Source: UBA8752 sp040261275
GTDB lineage: Bacteria; Bacteroidota; Bacteroidia; Flavobacteriales_D; Sanyastnellaceae
Length of the DNA: 64,000 bases
Assembly (NCBI GenBank): GCA_040261275.1
Contig: JBDQOI010000012.1
Location: 1 to 64,000, forward strand
Direction of reading: 5' to 3'
The notes beneath the pieces were generated by a model. It did no database searches and was not told the origin of the DNA. It saw nothing but the letters and a program-made list of their open reading frames with translations. Below are positions 18,457 through 27,133 of the stretch, piece by piece; the first letter of the stretch is position 1, and each line of letters starts with the position of its first letter. Both the position numbers and the translations under genes were made by a program.

Positions 18457-19203
18457 TCAGTCCCTGCGTCCGAGCAGACGAAGGAGGAAGAGGAAGAGGT
18501 TGATGAAGTCGAGGTAGAGGCTCGTGGCACCGAGCAAGGCCAGCTTGCGGCCGGTCTCGCTTCCGTATTCGACCCCAGCGGCGATGCGCTTGAGCTTCTG
18601 CGTGTCGTAGGCGATCAAGCCGGTGAAAATCAGCACGCCTACAATGGAGATGATGAAGTCCAGGGCCGAAGAGGCCAGGAACCAATTGACCACCATGGCG
18701 ATGAGAATACCGACCACGGCCATCATCAGGATGCTGCCGAATTTGCTCAAATCGGTGGAGGTAGTGTAGCCAATGATGGACATCACGAGAAAGGTGCCCG
18801 CCGTGATGCCGAAGACCTGCGCAATGCTGCCCATGCTGTAGATCAGGAAGATGCTGCTGAGCGAGGCGCCCATGGTGGCGCTGAAGGCCACGAAAAGCAA
18901 GGCCAGGCTGGAGGCACTCATGCGCTGCAGGCCGAAGTTCATGGCGAGAATGAACCCCAGCGGGGCCAGGGTCACCACCCAACCGAGCATGCTCATGCCG
19001 CCGGTCTCACTGAAGAGGAGCATGATGGCGCCACTGGTGGCGAAGTACCAAGCCATGGCACCTGTGATGGCAAGGCCGCCGGCCATCCATCCAAAGACGC
19101 TGTTCATGAAGGCGCGTTCATCCGCGATGACGGGCACACCCGCAGAAGAGAAGTCCGAAGAATGGTTCCCGCCGAAAATGCGGGGAGGATCTTGATTCGA
19201 CAT
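18457..19203 (-). CDS. Bax inhibitor-1/YccA family membrane protein
   Basis: A 248-residue integral membrane protein with about seven hydrophobic helices. The family pattern ADERAFMNSVFGWMAGGLAI at the N-terminus, IIGYTTSTDLSKFGSI in the middle and VLIFTGLIAYDTQKLKRIA near the end identify UPF0005/BI-1. Members are thought to act as pH-sensitive calcium leak channels or in membrane stress, but the bacterial role is poorly defined. I use the ATG at 19203 (MSNQDPPRI); a longer in-frame start would reach almost to the folE stop. Confidence 0.92.
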   Translation of the reverse strand: MSNQDPPRIFGGNHSSDFSSAGVPVIADERAFMNSVFGWMAGGLAITGAMAWYFATSGAIMLLFSETGGMSMLGWVVTLAPLGFILAMNFGLQRMSASSLALLFVAFSATMGASLSSIFLIYSMGSIAQVFGITAGTFLVMSIIGYTTSTDLSKFGSILMMAVVGILIAMVVNWFLASSALDFIISIVGVLIFTGLIAYDTQKLKRIAAGVEYGSETGRKLALLGATSLYLDFINLFLFLLRLLGRRD

Positions 19204-19231
19204 GCACGCAAATTGCGCAATTCCGACGAAA

Positions 19232-19834
19232 TCAGACGCCCTTTGTGTCAATCAAACGCATGAATTCCTTTCGCGTTTTAGGATCGTTCAGAAATGCACC
19301 GGTAAATGCGCTGGTCGTGGTCAGGCTGTGCTGCTTCTCCACCCCCCGCATCTGCATGCACAGGTGACGCGCTTCAATGACCACGGCCACTCCCCTTGGG
19401 GATAAAGTCTCCTGCACGCAATCCCGAATCTGACGGGTCAAGCGCTCCTGAACCTGAAGCCGGCGGGCAAACACATCGACCACCCTGGGAATCTTGCTCA
19501 ATCCGGTGATGCGCCCCTGTGGCAAATAGGCTACATGAGCCTTGCCCAAGAAGGGAAGCATGTGGTGCTCACACAAGGAAAAAACTTCAATGTCGCGCAC
19601 GAGGACCATCTCCTCGCACTCTTCCTCGAACATGGCGGACCGGAGGATGGCGGAAGGATCCTGCCCCATTCCCTGGGTCAAAAAGGCCAGTGCCTTGGCG
19701 GCGCGCTCGGGGGTCTTGAGCAATCCCTCGCGCCCGGCATCCTCACCGATGCCCTGGAGCAACTGACGGTAATGCCCGGACAGCGCCGCAATGGCGTCCT
19801 CGTCGTAGTGGTCTTCCCTTCGATACAGCGGCAT
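19232..19834 (-). CDS. folE: GTP cyclohydrolase I
   Basis: Converts GTP to 7,8-dihydroneopterin triphosphate, the first step of folate and other pterins. Using the ATG at 19834 it has 200 residues. The zinc and active-site motif SLCEHHMLPFLGKAHVAYLP and the second cysteine region EARHLCMQMRGVEKQHS are complete, as is RLQVQERLTRQIRD. The upstream in-frame extension (to 19864) overlaps a promoter-like octamer and is rejected. It is next to a 6-pyruvoyl-tetrahydropterin synthase homologue, supporting a shared pterin or deazapurine pathway. Confidence 0.96.
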   Translation of the reverse strand: MPLYRREDHYDEDAIAALSGHYRQLLQGIGEDAGREGLLKTPERAAKALAFLTQGMGQDPSAILRSAMFEEECEEMVLVRDIEVFSLCEHHMLPFLGKAHVAYLPQGRITGLSKIPRVVDVFARRLQVQERLTRQIRDCVQETLSPRGVAVVIEARHLCMQMRGVEKQHSLTTTSAFTGAFLNDPKTRKEFMRLIDTKGV

Positions 19835-19838
19835 GGGC

Positions 19839-19846
19839 GCAAGGTA
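19839..19846 (-). promoter_or_regulatory. Probable -7 element (TACCTTGC) of folE
   Basis: On the minus strand TACCTTGC is followed after four bases by the folE ATG at 19834. It lies just beyond the stop of the upstream pterin gene (19861), so folE may have its own near-leaderless transcript. No -33 TTG is visible at the standard distance. Confidence 0.4.
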
Positions 19847-19860
19847 GCACCCGTCGGGTC

Positions 19861-20283
19861 TCACTCACCTCCGTAGTAGTCGGCGTAGTTGTTCTCCGTT
19901 TCGTAGAGGCGAATGTGGTGAAGCTGACAGCCCGATTCACCAATGGGGCCCTCCAATCGATCCCAGATCGCGATGATCAGGTTCTCCGTCGAGGTCAGCA
20001 CCCCTTTCATCCAAGGCACATCCATGTTGAGGTTACGGTGGTCCAGCGGTTCCTCCACCCGCTCCTTGATGATATCGCGCAGGTCCTTGAGGTCCATGCA
20101 GTAGCCGGTTTCCTCGGCGGGGACCCCCTTGATGGTCACATGCAACTCGTAGTTGTGGCCATGCCAGTTGGGGTTGGCGCATTTGCCGAATACGGAGAGG
20201 TTCTTCTCTTCGGACCAATCGTCGTTCCACAATTTGTGGGCGGCATTGAATCGGGCGCGGCGGGTGACGTAAACGTATTTCAT
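19861..20283 (-). CDS. 6-pyruvoyl-tetrahydropterin synthase / QueD family protein
   Basis: A 140-residue member of the PTPS/6-carboxytetrahydropterin synthase family. Zinc ligands are His in FNAAHKL (about 16) and HGHNYEL (about 42-44), the catalytic cysteine is probably in GKCANPN just before them, and the Asp/His pair lies in LDHRNLN. With folE directly downstream it would take dihydroneopterin triphosphate either to 6-carboxytetrahydropterin (queuosine route) or to 6-pyruvoyl-tetrahydropterin. The neighbourhood does not decide, because queC and queE are not present here. Confidence 0.9.
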   Translation of the reverse strand: MKYVYVTRRARFNAAHKLWNDDWSEEKNLSVFGKCANPNWHGHNYELHVTIKGVPAEETGYCMDLKDLRDIIKERVEEPLDHRNLNMDVPWMKGVLTSTENLIIAIWDRLEGPIGESGCQLHHIRLYETENNYADYYGGE

Positions 20284-20294
20284 CGGGTGGGTTG

Positions 20295-20308
20295 CGAAAG
20301 TAACTTCG
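20295..20308. promoter_or_regulatory. Overlapping divergent -7 elements
   Basis: CGAAAGTAACTTCG contains TAACTTCG reading right (20301-20308, towards hldD, ATG 20313) and TACTTTCG reading left (20295-20302, towards the PTPS gene, ATG 20283). The two octamers share the central TA. Only 29 bp separate the two start codons, so both promoters must lie within this stretch. Confidence 0.55.
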
Positions 20309-20312
20309 CACC

Positions 20313-21290
20313 ATGATTACCATCACAGGGGCCGCCGGGTTCATTGGCAGTGCACTCGCGGCGCAACTCAACGCCGAGGGATTCAATGATCTCGTCCTCG
20401 TTGACGACTTCTCGGCCCGTCCGGACAAGGCGCGTAACCACGAAGGCCGCACTTGTGCAGCCCGTATAGACCGGTCCGATTTCCCGGCGTGGCTCGAAGC
20501 CAACGAGGAGCAGGTACAATTTGTCTTCCACCTGGGTGCGCGAACCGATACCACGGAACAGGATGCTTCCATTTTCGATTCCCTCAATCTGGGTTACAGC
20601 CAGGAGATTTGGCGACTTTGCCACCGTTTCGGCCTACCCCTTGTTTATGCCTCCAGCGCCGCAACCTATGGCGGCGGCGAGCACGGCTACCGGGACGCCC
20701 ATGATGTGGTCGACGTGTTGAAGCCCCTGAACCCTTATGGCGAGAGCAAGCAGCAATTCGACCGCTGGGCCCTGGCCGAGGCAAAAGCGGGGCGTGCGCC
20801 CTATTTCTGGGCCGGCCTGAAGTTCTTCAATGTTTACGGGCCCGGTGAATACCACAAAGGGCGGATGGCATCCGTGGTCTTCCACGCCTTTCATCAGATT
20901 CAGAAGACGGGCGGCATGAAGCTGTTCCGCAGCCACCGGGAGGACTATGCAGATGGCGAGCAATTGCGCGACTTCGTCTATGTCCGGGATGTGGTCGATG
21001 TGTGCTGCTGGCTGATGCACCACCGGAAGGACAGCGGACTGTACAATCTGGGTTCAGGGAAAGCCCGCTCTTTCTTGGACTTGACCCGCGCCACTTTCGA
21101 TGCCCTCGATACGCCACACGAGATTGGATTCATTGACACGCCAGAAGACATCCGCGACACCTATCAGTACTTCACCGAAGCGGACCTGTCCAAACTGAGA
21201 AGCATCGGATACGACCGAAACATGACATCGCTCGAGGAGGGTGTCGCGGAGTACGTGTGCGATTTCCTGAAGGGTGAGGCTGTGCTCTGA
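20313..21290 (+). CDS. hldD: ADP-L-glycero-D-manno-heptose 6-epimerase
   Basis: SDR-family epimerase that makes the heptose donor for the LPS inner core. It has 325 residues. It shows the N-terminal NAD motif TGAAGFIGSAL, the YxxxK pair in YGESKQQFD, and the HldD-specific segments FNVYGPGEYHKGRMASVVFH and YADGEQLRDFVYVRDVVDV. The ATG is four bases after the -7 octamer. It converges on the MerR gene with only 6 bp between stop codons and no obvious terminator. Confidence 0.95.
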   Translation: MITITGAAGFIGSALAAQLNAEGFNDLVLVDDFSARPDKARNHEGRTCAARIDRSDFPAWLEANEEQVQFVFHLGARTDTTEQDASIFDSLNLGYSQEIWRLCHRFGLPLVYASSAATYGGGEHGYRDAHDVVDVLKPLNPYGESKQQFDRWALAEAKAGRAPYFWAGLKFFNVYGPGEYHKGRMASVVFHAFHQIQKTGGMKLFRSHREDYADGEQLRDFVYVRDVVDVCCWLMHHRKDSGLYNLGSGKARSFLDLTRATFDALDTPHEIGFIDTPEDIRDTYQYFTEADLSKLRSIGYDRNMTSLEEGVAEYVCDFLKGEAVL

Positions 21291-21296
21291 GAGAGG

Positions 21297-21641
21297 TCAC
21301 GCTCCAGGCTCTTCGCTGGGCGGATTCAAATCACGCGCGATGTTGAGCAATTCCTCCCGCGCGTGCTCCAGACGGTTGCGCAACTGCTCCATCTCTTGTT
21401 GCTCTTGCAAGGCCTTTCGCAAATGGCGCTTGGCACCATCGATGGTGAAGCCCTTCTCCTTGATCAAGTCGTGGAGAACGGTCACGACCTCGATGTCCTT
21501 CGCTGTGTAGGCGCGTTTGCCACTGCCCTGCTTCTTGGGGTCCAAGGCAGGGAATTCCTTCTCCCAATAACGGAGCAGGCTTTGGTTCACTCCGAATTGC
21601 TCGGCGACCTCAGATATGGACCAATAACGCTTGGAGACCAT
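21297..21641 (-). CDS. MerR-family transcriptional regulator
   Basis: A 114-residue DNA-binding protein: a winged helix-turn-helix (YWSISEVAEQFGVNQSLLRY, then WEKEFPALDPKK and YTAKDIEVVTVLHDLIKEKG) followed by a coiled-coil dimerisation helix (LQEQQEMEQLRNRLEHAREE). No effector domain or conserved metal-binding cysteines follow, so the signal it senses is unknown. It lies downstream of the M23 peptidase gene on the same strand. I use the ATG at 21641 (MVSKRYWS). Confidence 0.9.
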   Translation of the reverse strand: MVSKRYWSISEVAEQFGVNQSLLRYWEKEFPALDPKKQGSGKRAYTAKDIEVVTVLHDLIKEKGFTIDGAKRHLRKALQEQQEMEQLRNRLEHAREELLNIARDLNPPSEEPGA

Positions 21642-21688
21642 GGCCTTGCAAGATGCGCAAGCCATGCGGGCGCTCCAAATCCCCGACG

Positions 21689-22660
21689 TCAGTCGAAGCT
21701 CTGGTTGGCACTTTCCGATGCTGCCAGCAGCTGCTCGTAGAGCTCAGGCGACAAATCGTTGAAATAATAATGGGCGGGATTGACCCGCTTGCCCTCCTTG
21801 AACACCTCGTAATGCAGGTGCGGCGCCACAGACGTGCCGGTCGAACCTACCAGACCGATGACTTCGCCACGCTCCACCCTTTGGCCCTTTCTGACGAGGA
21901 TTTTGGACATGTGGGCATAGAGCGTCTCATAGCCGAACCCGTGACGAATGCGGACATGGTGTCCGTAGCCGTTGTATTTCTTCTTCACCTCGATCACCTC
22001 TCCGTCTCCGGTAGCAAAAATCTCCGTTCCCGTCGGGGCCGAGAAGTCCATCCCCCAATGCATCTTCCGGACTTTGTAGATGGGGTGGATGCGGTAACCG
22101 TATCCGCTCGCCATACGCTTCAAGTCACTGTTCCTGACAGGTTGGATGGCCGGTATGCTCTTGAGCAGCTCTTCCCGGTTCCCGCTCAATTCCATCAACT
22201 GCTCAAAGCTCTCTCCCTGTGCCAACATCCTGCGCTCGAGTTCCGCAATCTGCTCTCGCAAGGCAATGACCTGATCACTTTGCTCGAGTCCGCGCAGATC
22301 TCCATACCGGTCCGCACCTCCAATGCCGGGATTCCTCAAGTGCTCGGGATAGGGTTCAGCTCCGAAGATGTTTCGATAGATGGCCTCATCCCGCTCGGTC
22401 AATTCTCCAAGTGCGCCGGTCATGCCCTGCACTTTTTGGTCCATGACCTCGACCTGAGACTCGAGGAAATCAATATGCCGCTGCTGACTTCGCACCTTGG
22501 GACTCTCGAAATATTGGTCGAAGGTCCAAATCGAAGCACCCGCGATCATCGCCACTGCTACCAGCCTGCCGCAGAACCACTTGATGTAGTCCGAGGTCGC
22601 GTAGGGAATGGCCTCTGAACGCAGCTGCTCCCTGTTAAATCGTATGTGATGCTTCCTCAT
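21689..22660 (-). CDS. M23-family peptidoglycan endopeptidase (membrane anchored)
   Basis: A cell-wall hydrolase or hydrolase activator of 323 residues from ATG 22660. It has one N-terminal transmembrane helix (about residues 30-48), a periplasmic coiled-coil (FLESQVEVMDQKVQGMTG and later IALREQIAELERRM), then a LytM domain with zinc ligands in HWGMDFSAPTGT, a conserved LYAHMSKILV and HLHYEVFKEGKRVNP. All catalytic residues are there. A longer reading from TTG 22678 runs into the promoter and is rejected. Confidence 0.93.
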   Translation of the reverse strand: MRKHHIRFNREQLRSEAIPYATSDYIKWFCGRLVAVAMIAGASIWTFDQYFESPKVRSQQRHIDFLESQVEVMDQKVQGMTGALGELTERDEAIYRNIFGAEPYPEHLRNPGIGGADRYGDLRGLEQSDQVIALREQIAELERRMLAQGESFEQLMELSGNREELLKSIPAIQPVRNSDLKRMASGYGYRIHPIYKVRKMHWGMDFSAPTGTEIFATGDGEVIEVKKKYNGYGHHVRIRHGFGYETLYAHMSKILVRKGQRVERGEVIGLVGSTGTSVAPHLHYEVFKEGKRVNPAHYYFNDLSPELYEQLLAASESANQSFD

Positions 22661-22675
22661 CTGAAAAAGGCGATG

Positions 22676-22706
22676 CAAAAGTACGCGAAAGTCACTACTT
22701 TCACAA
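22676..22706 (-). promoter_or_regulatory. Promoter of the M23 peptidase gene
   Basis: On the minus strand TTG (22704-22706), 20 bases, then TACTTTTG (22676-22683), close to the TTTG-N19-TANNTTTG consensus. The expected start site leaves a leader of about 10 nt or less before the ATG at 22660. Confidence 0.7.
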
Positions 22707-22773
22707 CCGCAAAGCCGCGGCTGACGCGGGTTTCACACTGTTTACCACCAACATCGGTTTGTGAACAACCCCA

Positions 22774-25404
22774 ATGCAAGGAAACATGGACGCCGTCAAC
22801 ATCCGCCGCACCTTCCTCGATTTCTTCCGTGAGAAAGCCCATGAAATCGTTCCTTCCGCCCCCATGGTGCTCAAGGACGACCCTACCCTGATGTTCACCA
22901 ATGCGGGGATGAACCCGTTCAAGGACATCTTTCTCGGAAACCGCCCCGCCAAGTCCCCTCGGGTCGCAGACACTCAGAAATGTCTCCGCGTCAGCGGAAA
23001 GCACAACGACCTTGAAGAGGTGGGAGTGGATACCTACCACCACACCATGTTCGAGATGTTGGGCAATTGGTCCTTTGGCGACTATTTCAAACAAGAGGCC
23101 ATCGATTGGGCCTGGGAATTGTTGACGGACCGCTACGGAATTGATCAGGATCGACTCTACATCACAGTTTTCGAAGGCGACGCCGGGGACAAACTGCCTT
23201 TGGATCAGGAAGCCATCGACATCTGGTCTCGCCATGTGCCCACCGAACGAATCCTCAAGGCGGACAAAAAGGACAACTTCTGGGAAATGGGGGAGATTGG
23301 GCCGTGCGGACCGTGCAGCGAAATCCATGTGGACATCAGAGGTGAAGCGGAGCGCGCAGCTGTCCCCGGATCCGAGCTGGTAAACCAGGATCACCCTCAG
23401 GTCATCGAAATCTGGAACTTGGTCTTCATGCAATTCATGCGGAAGGCGGATGGTTCCCTCGAACCCCTTCCCGCACAGCACATTGACACCGGTATGGGAT
23501 TCGAACGTCTCGCCACCGTGCTGCAAGGCAAGCAATCCAACTACGATACCGACGTATTCCAACCGCTCATCGGCCCATTATCCTCGGCATCAGGACATCC
23601 CTACACAGGAGGGGATGACAAGGCCAATGTGGCCCTGCGTGTCTGTGCCGACCACGTGCGTGCGGTCGCATTCTCCATCGCCGATGGGCAGCTGCCTTCC
23701 AACGCGGGAGCGGGATATGTCATTCGCCGCATCTTGAGGCGCGCGGTTCGCTACGGTTACAGCTTCCTCGGTTTCGAGGCTCCTTTCTTGCACGCTCTGG
23801 TGCCGGTTTTGGCCGAGCAGATGGGCGACTTCTTTCCCGAACTGAGCCAACAGGCCGACCTCATCGCCAAAGTGATCCGGGAGGAAGAAGAGGGGTTCCT
23901 CAGGACCCTGGACAAAGGCATTGGCCTGCTCGATGAGCGCATCGGTGCTGGCCAACGCCTTTCGGGTGAAGACGCTTTCGAACTTTACGACACCTACGGC
24001 TTCCCCATTGACCTCACGGCCTTGATTTGCGGTGAGAAGGAGGTCGAGGTGGACCACCCCGGCTTCGAGGCCGCACTCGCCCAACAAAAGGAAAGGTCAC
24101 GGGCTGCCGGGAAGATGGATGCGGGAGACTGGACCGTGCTGGAAGACGATAAGGTCGAGGAGTTCGTCGGATACGACCGGACTGAAGCCCAGGTGCGCAT
24201 CACCCGCTATCGCGAGGTCAAGGTCAAGGACAAGACCCGCTACCAACTCGTGTTCAACCTGACCCCTTTCTACCCGGAAGGGGGCGGCCAAGTGGGGGAT
24301 ACGGGGCGGTTGACCGATGAACAGGGACAATCGACTCCCATCCTGACCACCCGGAAGGAAAACGAGCTGATCCTCCACATCACGGACCGTTTGCCCAAAG
24401 CCCTCGGCGGCAACTTCACCGCAGCAGTGGATCCTGAAAAGCGGAGGGAAACAACGCTCAACCACACGGCCACCCACCTCTTGCACGAGGCCCTCAGGGA
24501 TGTTCTCGGCACACATGTGGAGCAGAAAGGCTCACTTGTAAAAGATGAGGCCCTGAGGTTCGATTTCAGTCATTTCCAGAAGATGAGCGAGGATGAGGTG
24601 CGAGAAGTTGAGACCCGGGTCAATGCCGCGATTCGGGAAAACCGTCAGCGGGATGAACGCAGGAATACCCCCCTTGACGAGGCCAAGGCCGCAGGGGCCA
24701 TGATGCTGTTTGGCGAGAAATACGGGGATACCGTTCGGATGATCGGGTTCGGGCCCAGTATCGAATTGTGCGGTGGAACCCACGTCATGGCCACAGGTGA
24801 AATCGGAATGTTCCGCATCACATCAGAAAGTGCGGTGGCTGCCGGAATTCGAAGAATTGAAGCGGAAACCGGAAACCGCGCCTACTCCGGAATGGCCGAA
24901 GAAAGAAACACCCTAAGGAGGGCAGCGGATGCGCTGAAACAACCCTCCGACGTCGTGAAGGCCGTGGAAGAGCTTCAATCCAAGTTGGCCAGCCTCCAGA
25001 AAGAAGTAGAGGGGCACCGCAGAGAGCAGGCCGGCGCCTTGAAAAAGTCGTTGCTGGGCGAAATTGAAAGGCCGGGGGGGCCAGGGACGGCAGGCATGCT
25101 GGTTCGGGAAGTCCCGTTGGATGCAGGAGCCATCAAGGACATAGCGTTTCAACTGAAGGCCGAAGCAGCTCCTCTTTTTGCCGTTTTGGGCAGTCAAGCT
25201 GGGGGGAAACCCACCTTGACCTGTCTCATCACCGAGGAACTCGCCGCTGAGCGGGATTGGAATGCAGGTCAATTGATCCGGGACCTCGCCCGCCACATCC
25301 AGGGCGGCGGTGGCGGCCAGCCCTTCTTTGCCACCGCAGGAGGAAAAAAAGCAGAGGGCTTGCAAGATGCGCTGGACGCGGCCCGCGCGGTCTTCCATCC
25401 CTGA
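22774..25404 (+). CDS. alaS: Alanyl-tRNA synthetase
   Basis: Attaches alanine to tRNA-Ala. It has 876 residues, full length. The class II catalytic core is at the N-terminus (MVLKDDPTLMFTNAGMNPFK, RVADTQKCLRVSGKHNDL, NWSFGDYFKQEAI), the editing domain has HTATHLLHEALRD and the distal CGGTHV zinc motif, and the C-terminal coiled-coil and C-Ala domain ends GGGGGQPFFATAGGKK. MQGNM or the ATG at 22786 could be the start. It is divergent from the M23 gene; a TACTTTCA (22696-22703) may be its promoter. Confidence 0.98.
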   Translation: MQGNMDAVNIRRTFLDFFREKAHEIVPSAPMVLKDDPTLMFTNAGMNPFKDIFLGNRPAKSPRVADTQKCLRVSGKHNDLEEVGVDTYHHTMFEMLGNWSFGDYFKQEAIDWAWELLTDRYGIDQDRLYITVFEGDAGDKLPLDQEAIDIWSRHVPTERILKADKKDNFWEMGEIGPCGPCSEIHVDIRGEAERAAVPGSELVNQDHPQVIEIWNLVFMQFMRKADGSLEPLPAQHIDTGMGFERLATVLQGKQSNYDTDVFQPLIGPLSSASGHPYTGGDDKANVALRVCADHVRAVAFSIADGQLPSNAGAGYVIRRILRRAVRYGYSFLGFEAPFLHALVPVLAEQMGDFFPELSQQADLIAKVIREEEEGFLRTLDKGIGLLDERIGAGQRLSGEDAFELYDTYGFPIDLTALICGEKEVEVDHPGFEAALAQQKERSRAAGKMDAGDWTVLEDDKVEEFVGYDRTEAQVRITRYREVKVKDKTRYQLVFNLTPFYPEGGGQVGDTGRLTDEQGQSTPILTTRKENELILHITDRLPKALGGNFTAAVDPEKRRETTLNHTATHLLHEALRDVLGTHVEQKGSLVKDEALRFDFSHFQKMSEDEVREVETRVNAAIRENRQRDERRNTPLDEAKAAGAMMLFGEKYGDTVRMIGFGPSIELCGGTHVMATGEIGMFRITSESAVAAGIRRIEAETGNRAYSGMAEERNTLRRAADALKQPSDVVKAVEELQSKLASLQKEVEGHRREQAGALKKSLLGEIERPGGPGTAGMLVREVPLDAGAIKDIAFQLKAEAAPLFAVLGSQAGGKPTLTCLITEELAAERDWNAGQLIRDLARHIQGGGGGQPFFATAGGKKAEGLQDALDAARAVFHP

Positions 25405-25449
25405 TTTCAGGGGGTCGACCTGAAGGTCGAACAGATGTTCAGAAGGACA

Positions 25450-25824
25450 TCAGGCAAAGGCAGTCTCGCCCGATTTGGCGTAGACGGGACCTTCGTACTC
25501 CTCACTGTAGGCCAAGCCGAGGTTCAACACATAGAATGCGTTGAAGACCACCACCAAGAGGTAGTCCAGCCAGTGCGACTTGCCGAAGCTTTGGGCGAGC
25601 TCAATCAACCATTTCGCCGCGAAATACAGGTTGGCGATAGGAACGAGAATCCACAGGGCGTGCAGGTCGGGGCGACCGATGATGCGCATCAAGGCCACCA
25701 CATTCAAGCCCGGAATCAAGGCGTGCCAGAAAGGTTGCCCCGCTTTGTCATACAGACGAGCTGCACCGCAAGCGGCTATCATTCCCAGAAATACGATGAG
25801 GACGGCGCGTTGATTGATATCCAT
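25450..25824 (-). CDS. Small integral membrane protein, DUF5684-like
   Basis: A 124-residue membrane protein with about four hydrophobic segments. The sequence KAGQPFWHALIPGLNVVALM, IIGRPDLHALWILVPIANLY and AQSFGKSHWLDYLL resembles the DUF5684 module found alone or in front of signal peptidase I in Bacteroidota. No catalytic Ser/Lys of a signal peptidase is present, so this is the stand-alone form. The function is unknown. The ATG at 25824 is chosen because TATGTTGC lies 20 bases upstream. Confidence 0.7.
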   Translation of the reverse strand: MDINQRAVLIVFLGMIAACGAARLYDKAGQPFWHALIPGLNVVALMRIIGRPDLHALWILVPIANLYFAAKWLIELAQSFGKSHWLDYLLVVVFNAFYVLNLGLAYSEEYEGPVYAKSGETAFA

Positions 25825-25843
25825 GGTGTAGAGAAGTTGCTCT

Positions 25844-25851
25844 GCAACATA
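25844..25851 (-). promoter_or_regulatory. Probable -7 element (TATGTTGC)
   Basis: On the minus strand TATGTTGC fits the TANNTTGC variant seen elsewhere here, about 20 bases before the ATG at 25824. No -33 element is evident. Confidence 0.4.
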
Positions 25852-25932
25852 GACGGTGTATAATGGACATGGTTGCCTCCAATACATTACCCATCAACAC
25901 CTTGACCTTAATTGCGGTCCAAAGACAGGGAA

Positions 25933-27099
25933 TCAGCCCTTTGTCACATGCCGCTCGACATCCGCGCCCGTCACCTCTGGACCACACAGGATAACCAGGC
26001 GTTCGACCGCGTTGCGCAACTCCCGGATGTTGCCCGTCCACGGCGCCTTGGAAAGCCCCTTGAGGGCGTCCTGTGTGAATTTCGGAGCGGCTACGCCCAG
26101 TTCGTCGGCCACGCCGCCGAGAAAATGGGCCACGAGCTCTGGCACGTCGCTGCTGCGGTCCGCCAGACGCGGCACATGGATGGGAATGACATTGAGCCTG
26201 TGGAAGAGGTCTTCTCGGAACCTGCCCTCGGCAATCTCTTCCTGCAAATCCTTGTTCGTGGCGGCCAGTACACGGACATCGACCTTGATGTTCTTGTCCC
26301 CGCCTACCCGCTGGATGACCCTCTCCTGGAGGGCGCGCAACATTTTGGCCTGAGCGGGCAGGGCCATGTCTCCGATTTCATCCAGAAACAGGGTGCCGCC
26401 TTGGGCCTGTTCGAACCGCCCTTTGCGCTGCTTGACCGCGCTGGTAAACGCGCCTTTCTCATGACCGAATAGCTCGGACTCGATGAGCTCGGATGGGATG
26501 GCGGCACAGTTGACCTCCACGAAAGGTCCGCCTTGACGCCCACTCATCGCGTGGATCTTGCGCGCGACGACCTCCTTGCCCGTTCCGTTTTCCCCTGTGA
26601 TCAATACCCGAGCATCCGTCGGTGCCACCTTGGCGATGATGGCGCGGATTTCCTCGAGGGCCGGACTGCTGCCGATCATGTCGATTCCCCCTTTTTTGCC
26701 TTGCCGCTGGCGCAACACCACCGTCTCTTTTCGCAGCGCTTCCCTGTCCGTGGCATTGCGCAGCGCCACGAGAATCCGGTTCAGGTCGAGGGGCTTCTCA
26801 ATGAAATCATAGGCTCCCGTCTTCAAGGCTTCCACGGCCAATTCCACCGTGGCGTGCCCCGTCATGATGATAACCGGTGTCTCGACCCCCTTCAACCTAA
26901 GGGCTTCCACCACTTCGATGCCGTCCTTTCCGGGCATCTTGACATCACAAAAAATCGCATCAAACTTTCCGTCGATGGCCCATTTCAATCCGGCCACTCC
27001 GTCTTCCGCTTCGGACACCTCGTGCTGCTCGTATTCGAGAATGTCACGCAATGCGTGTCGGATCAGCCTTTCGTCGTCTATGATCAGAATGCGGGACAT
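25933..27099 (-). CDS. NtrC-like sigma-54-dependent response regulator lacking a Fis DNA-binding domain
   Basis: A 388-residue regulator. It has a receiver domain (phospho-acceptor Asp52 in FCDVKMPGKDG, Lys in FIEKPLD) and an AAA+ sigma-54 activator domain with Walker A GENGTGKE (169-176), the sigma-54 loop GAFTSA (216-221, replacing the common GAFTGA) and Walker B GGTLFLDE (235-242). The protein stops soon after the AAA+ lid (NIRELRNAVERLVILCGPEV), leaving no room for a Fis-type helix-turn-helix. The cognate kinase is not adjacent. It follows a Ppx/GppA gene by 34 nt. Confidence 0.92.
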   Translation of the reverse strand: MSRILIIDDERLIRHALRDILEYEQHEVSEAEDGVAGLKWAIDGKFDAIFCDVKMPGKDGIEVVEALRLKGVETPVIIMTGHATVELAVEALKTGAYDFIEKPLDLNRILVALRNATDREALRKETVVLRQRQGKKGGIDMIGSSPALEEIRAIIAKVAPTDARVLITGENGTGKEVVARKIHAMSGRQGGPFVEVNCAAIPSELIESELFGHEKGAFTSAVKQRKGRFEQAQGGTLFLDEIGDMALPAQAKMLRALQERVIQRVGGDKNIKVDVRVLAATNKDLQEEIAEGRFREDLFHRLNVIPIHVPRLADRSSDVPELVAHFLGGVADELGVAAPKFTQDALKGLSKAPWTGNIRELRNAVERLVILCGPEVTGADVERHVTKG

Positions 27100-27133
27100 G
27101 GAGCGAATATCGGGTCGGACTCGGAGTTCGCCT

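Noticed and set aside
16626..18530. 634-codon open frame on the minus strand opposite the PAD-like gene
   Set aside because: It is antisense to a gene with clear active-site motifs, runs through the bidirectional terminator at 18404-18444, and shows no domain.
25405..25449. Hairpin TCGACC-TGAA-GGTCGA between alaS and the DUF5684-like gene as a terminator
   Set aside because: The stem is only six pairs and no U tract follows on either strand.
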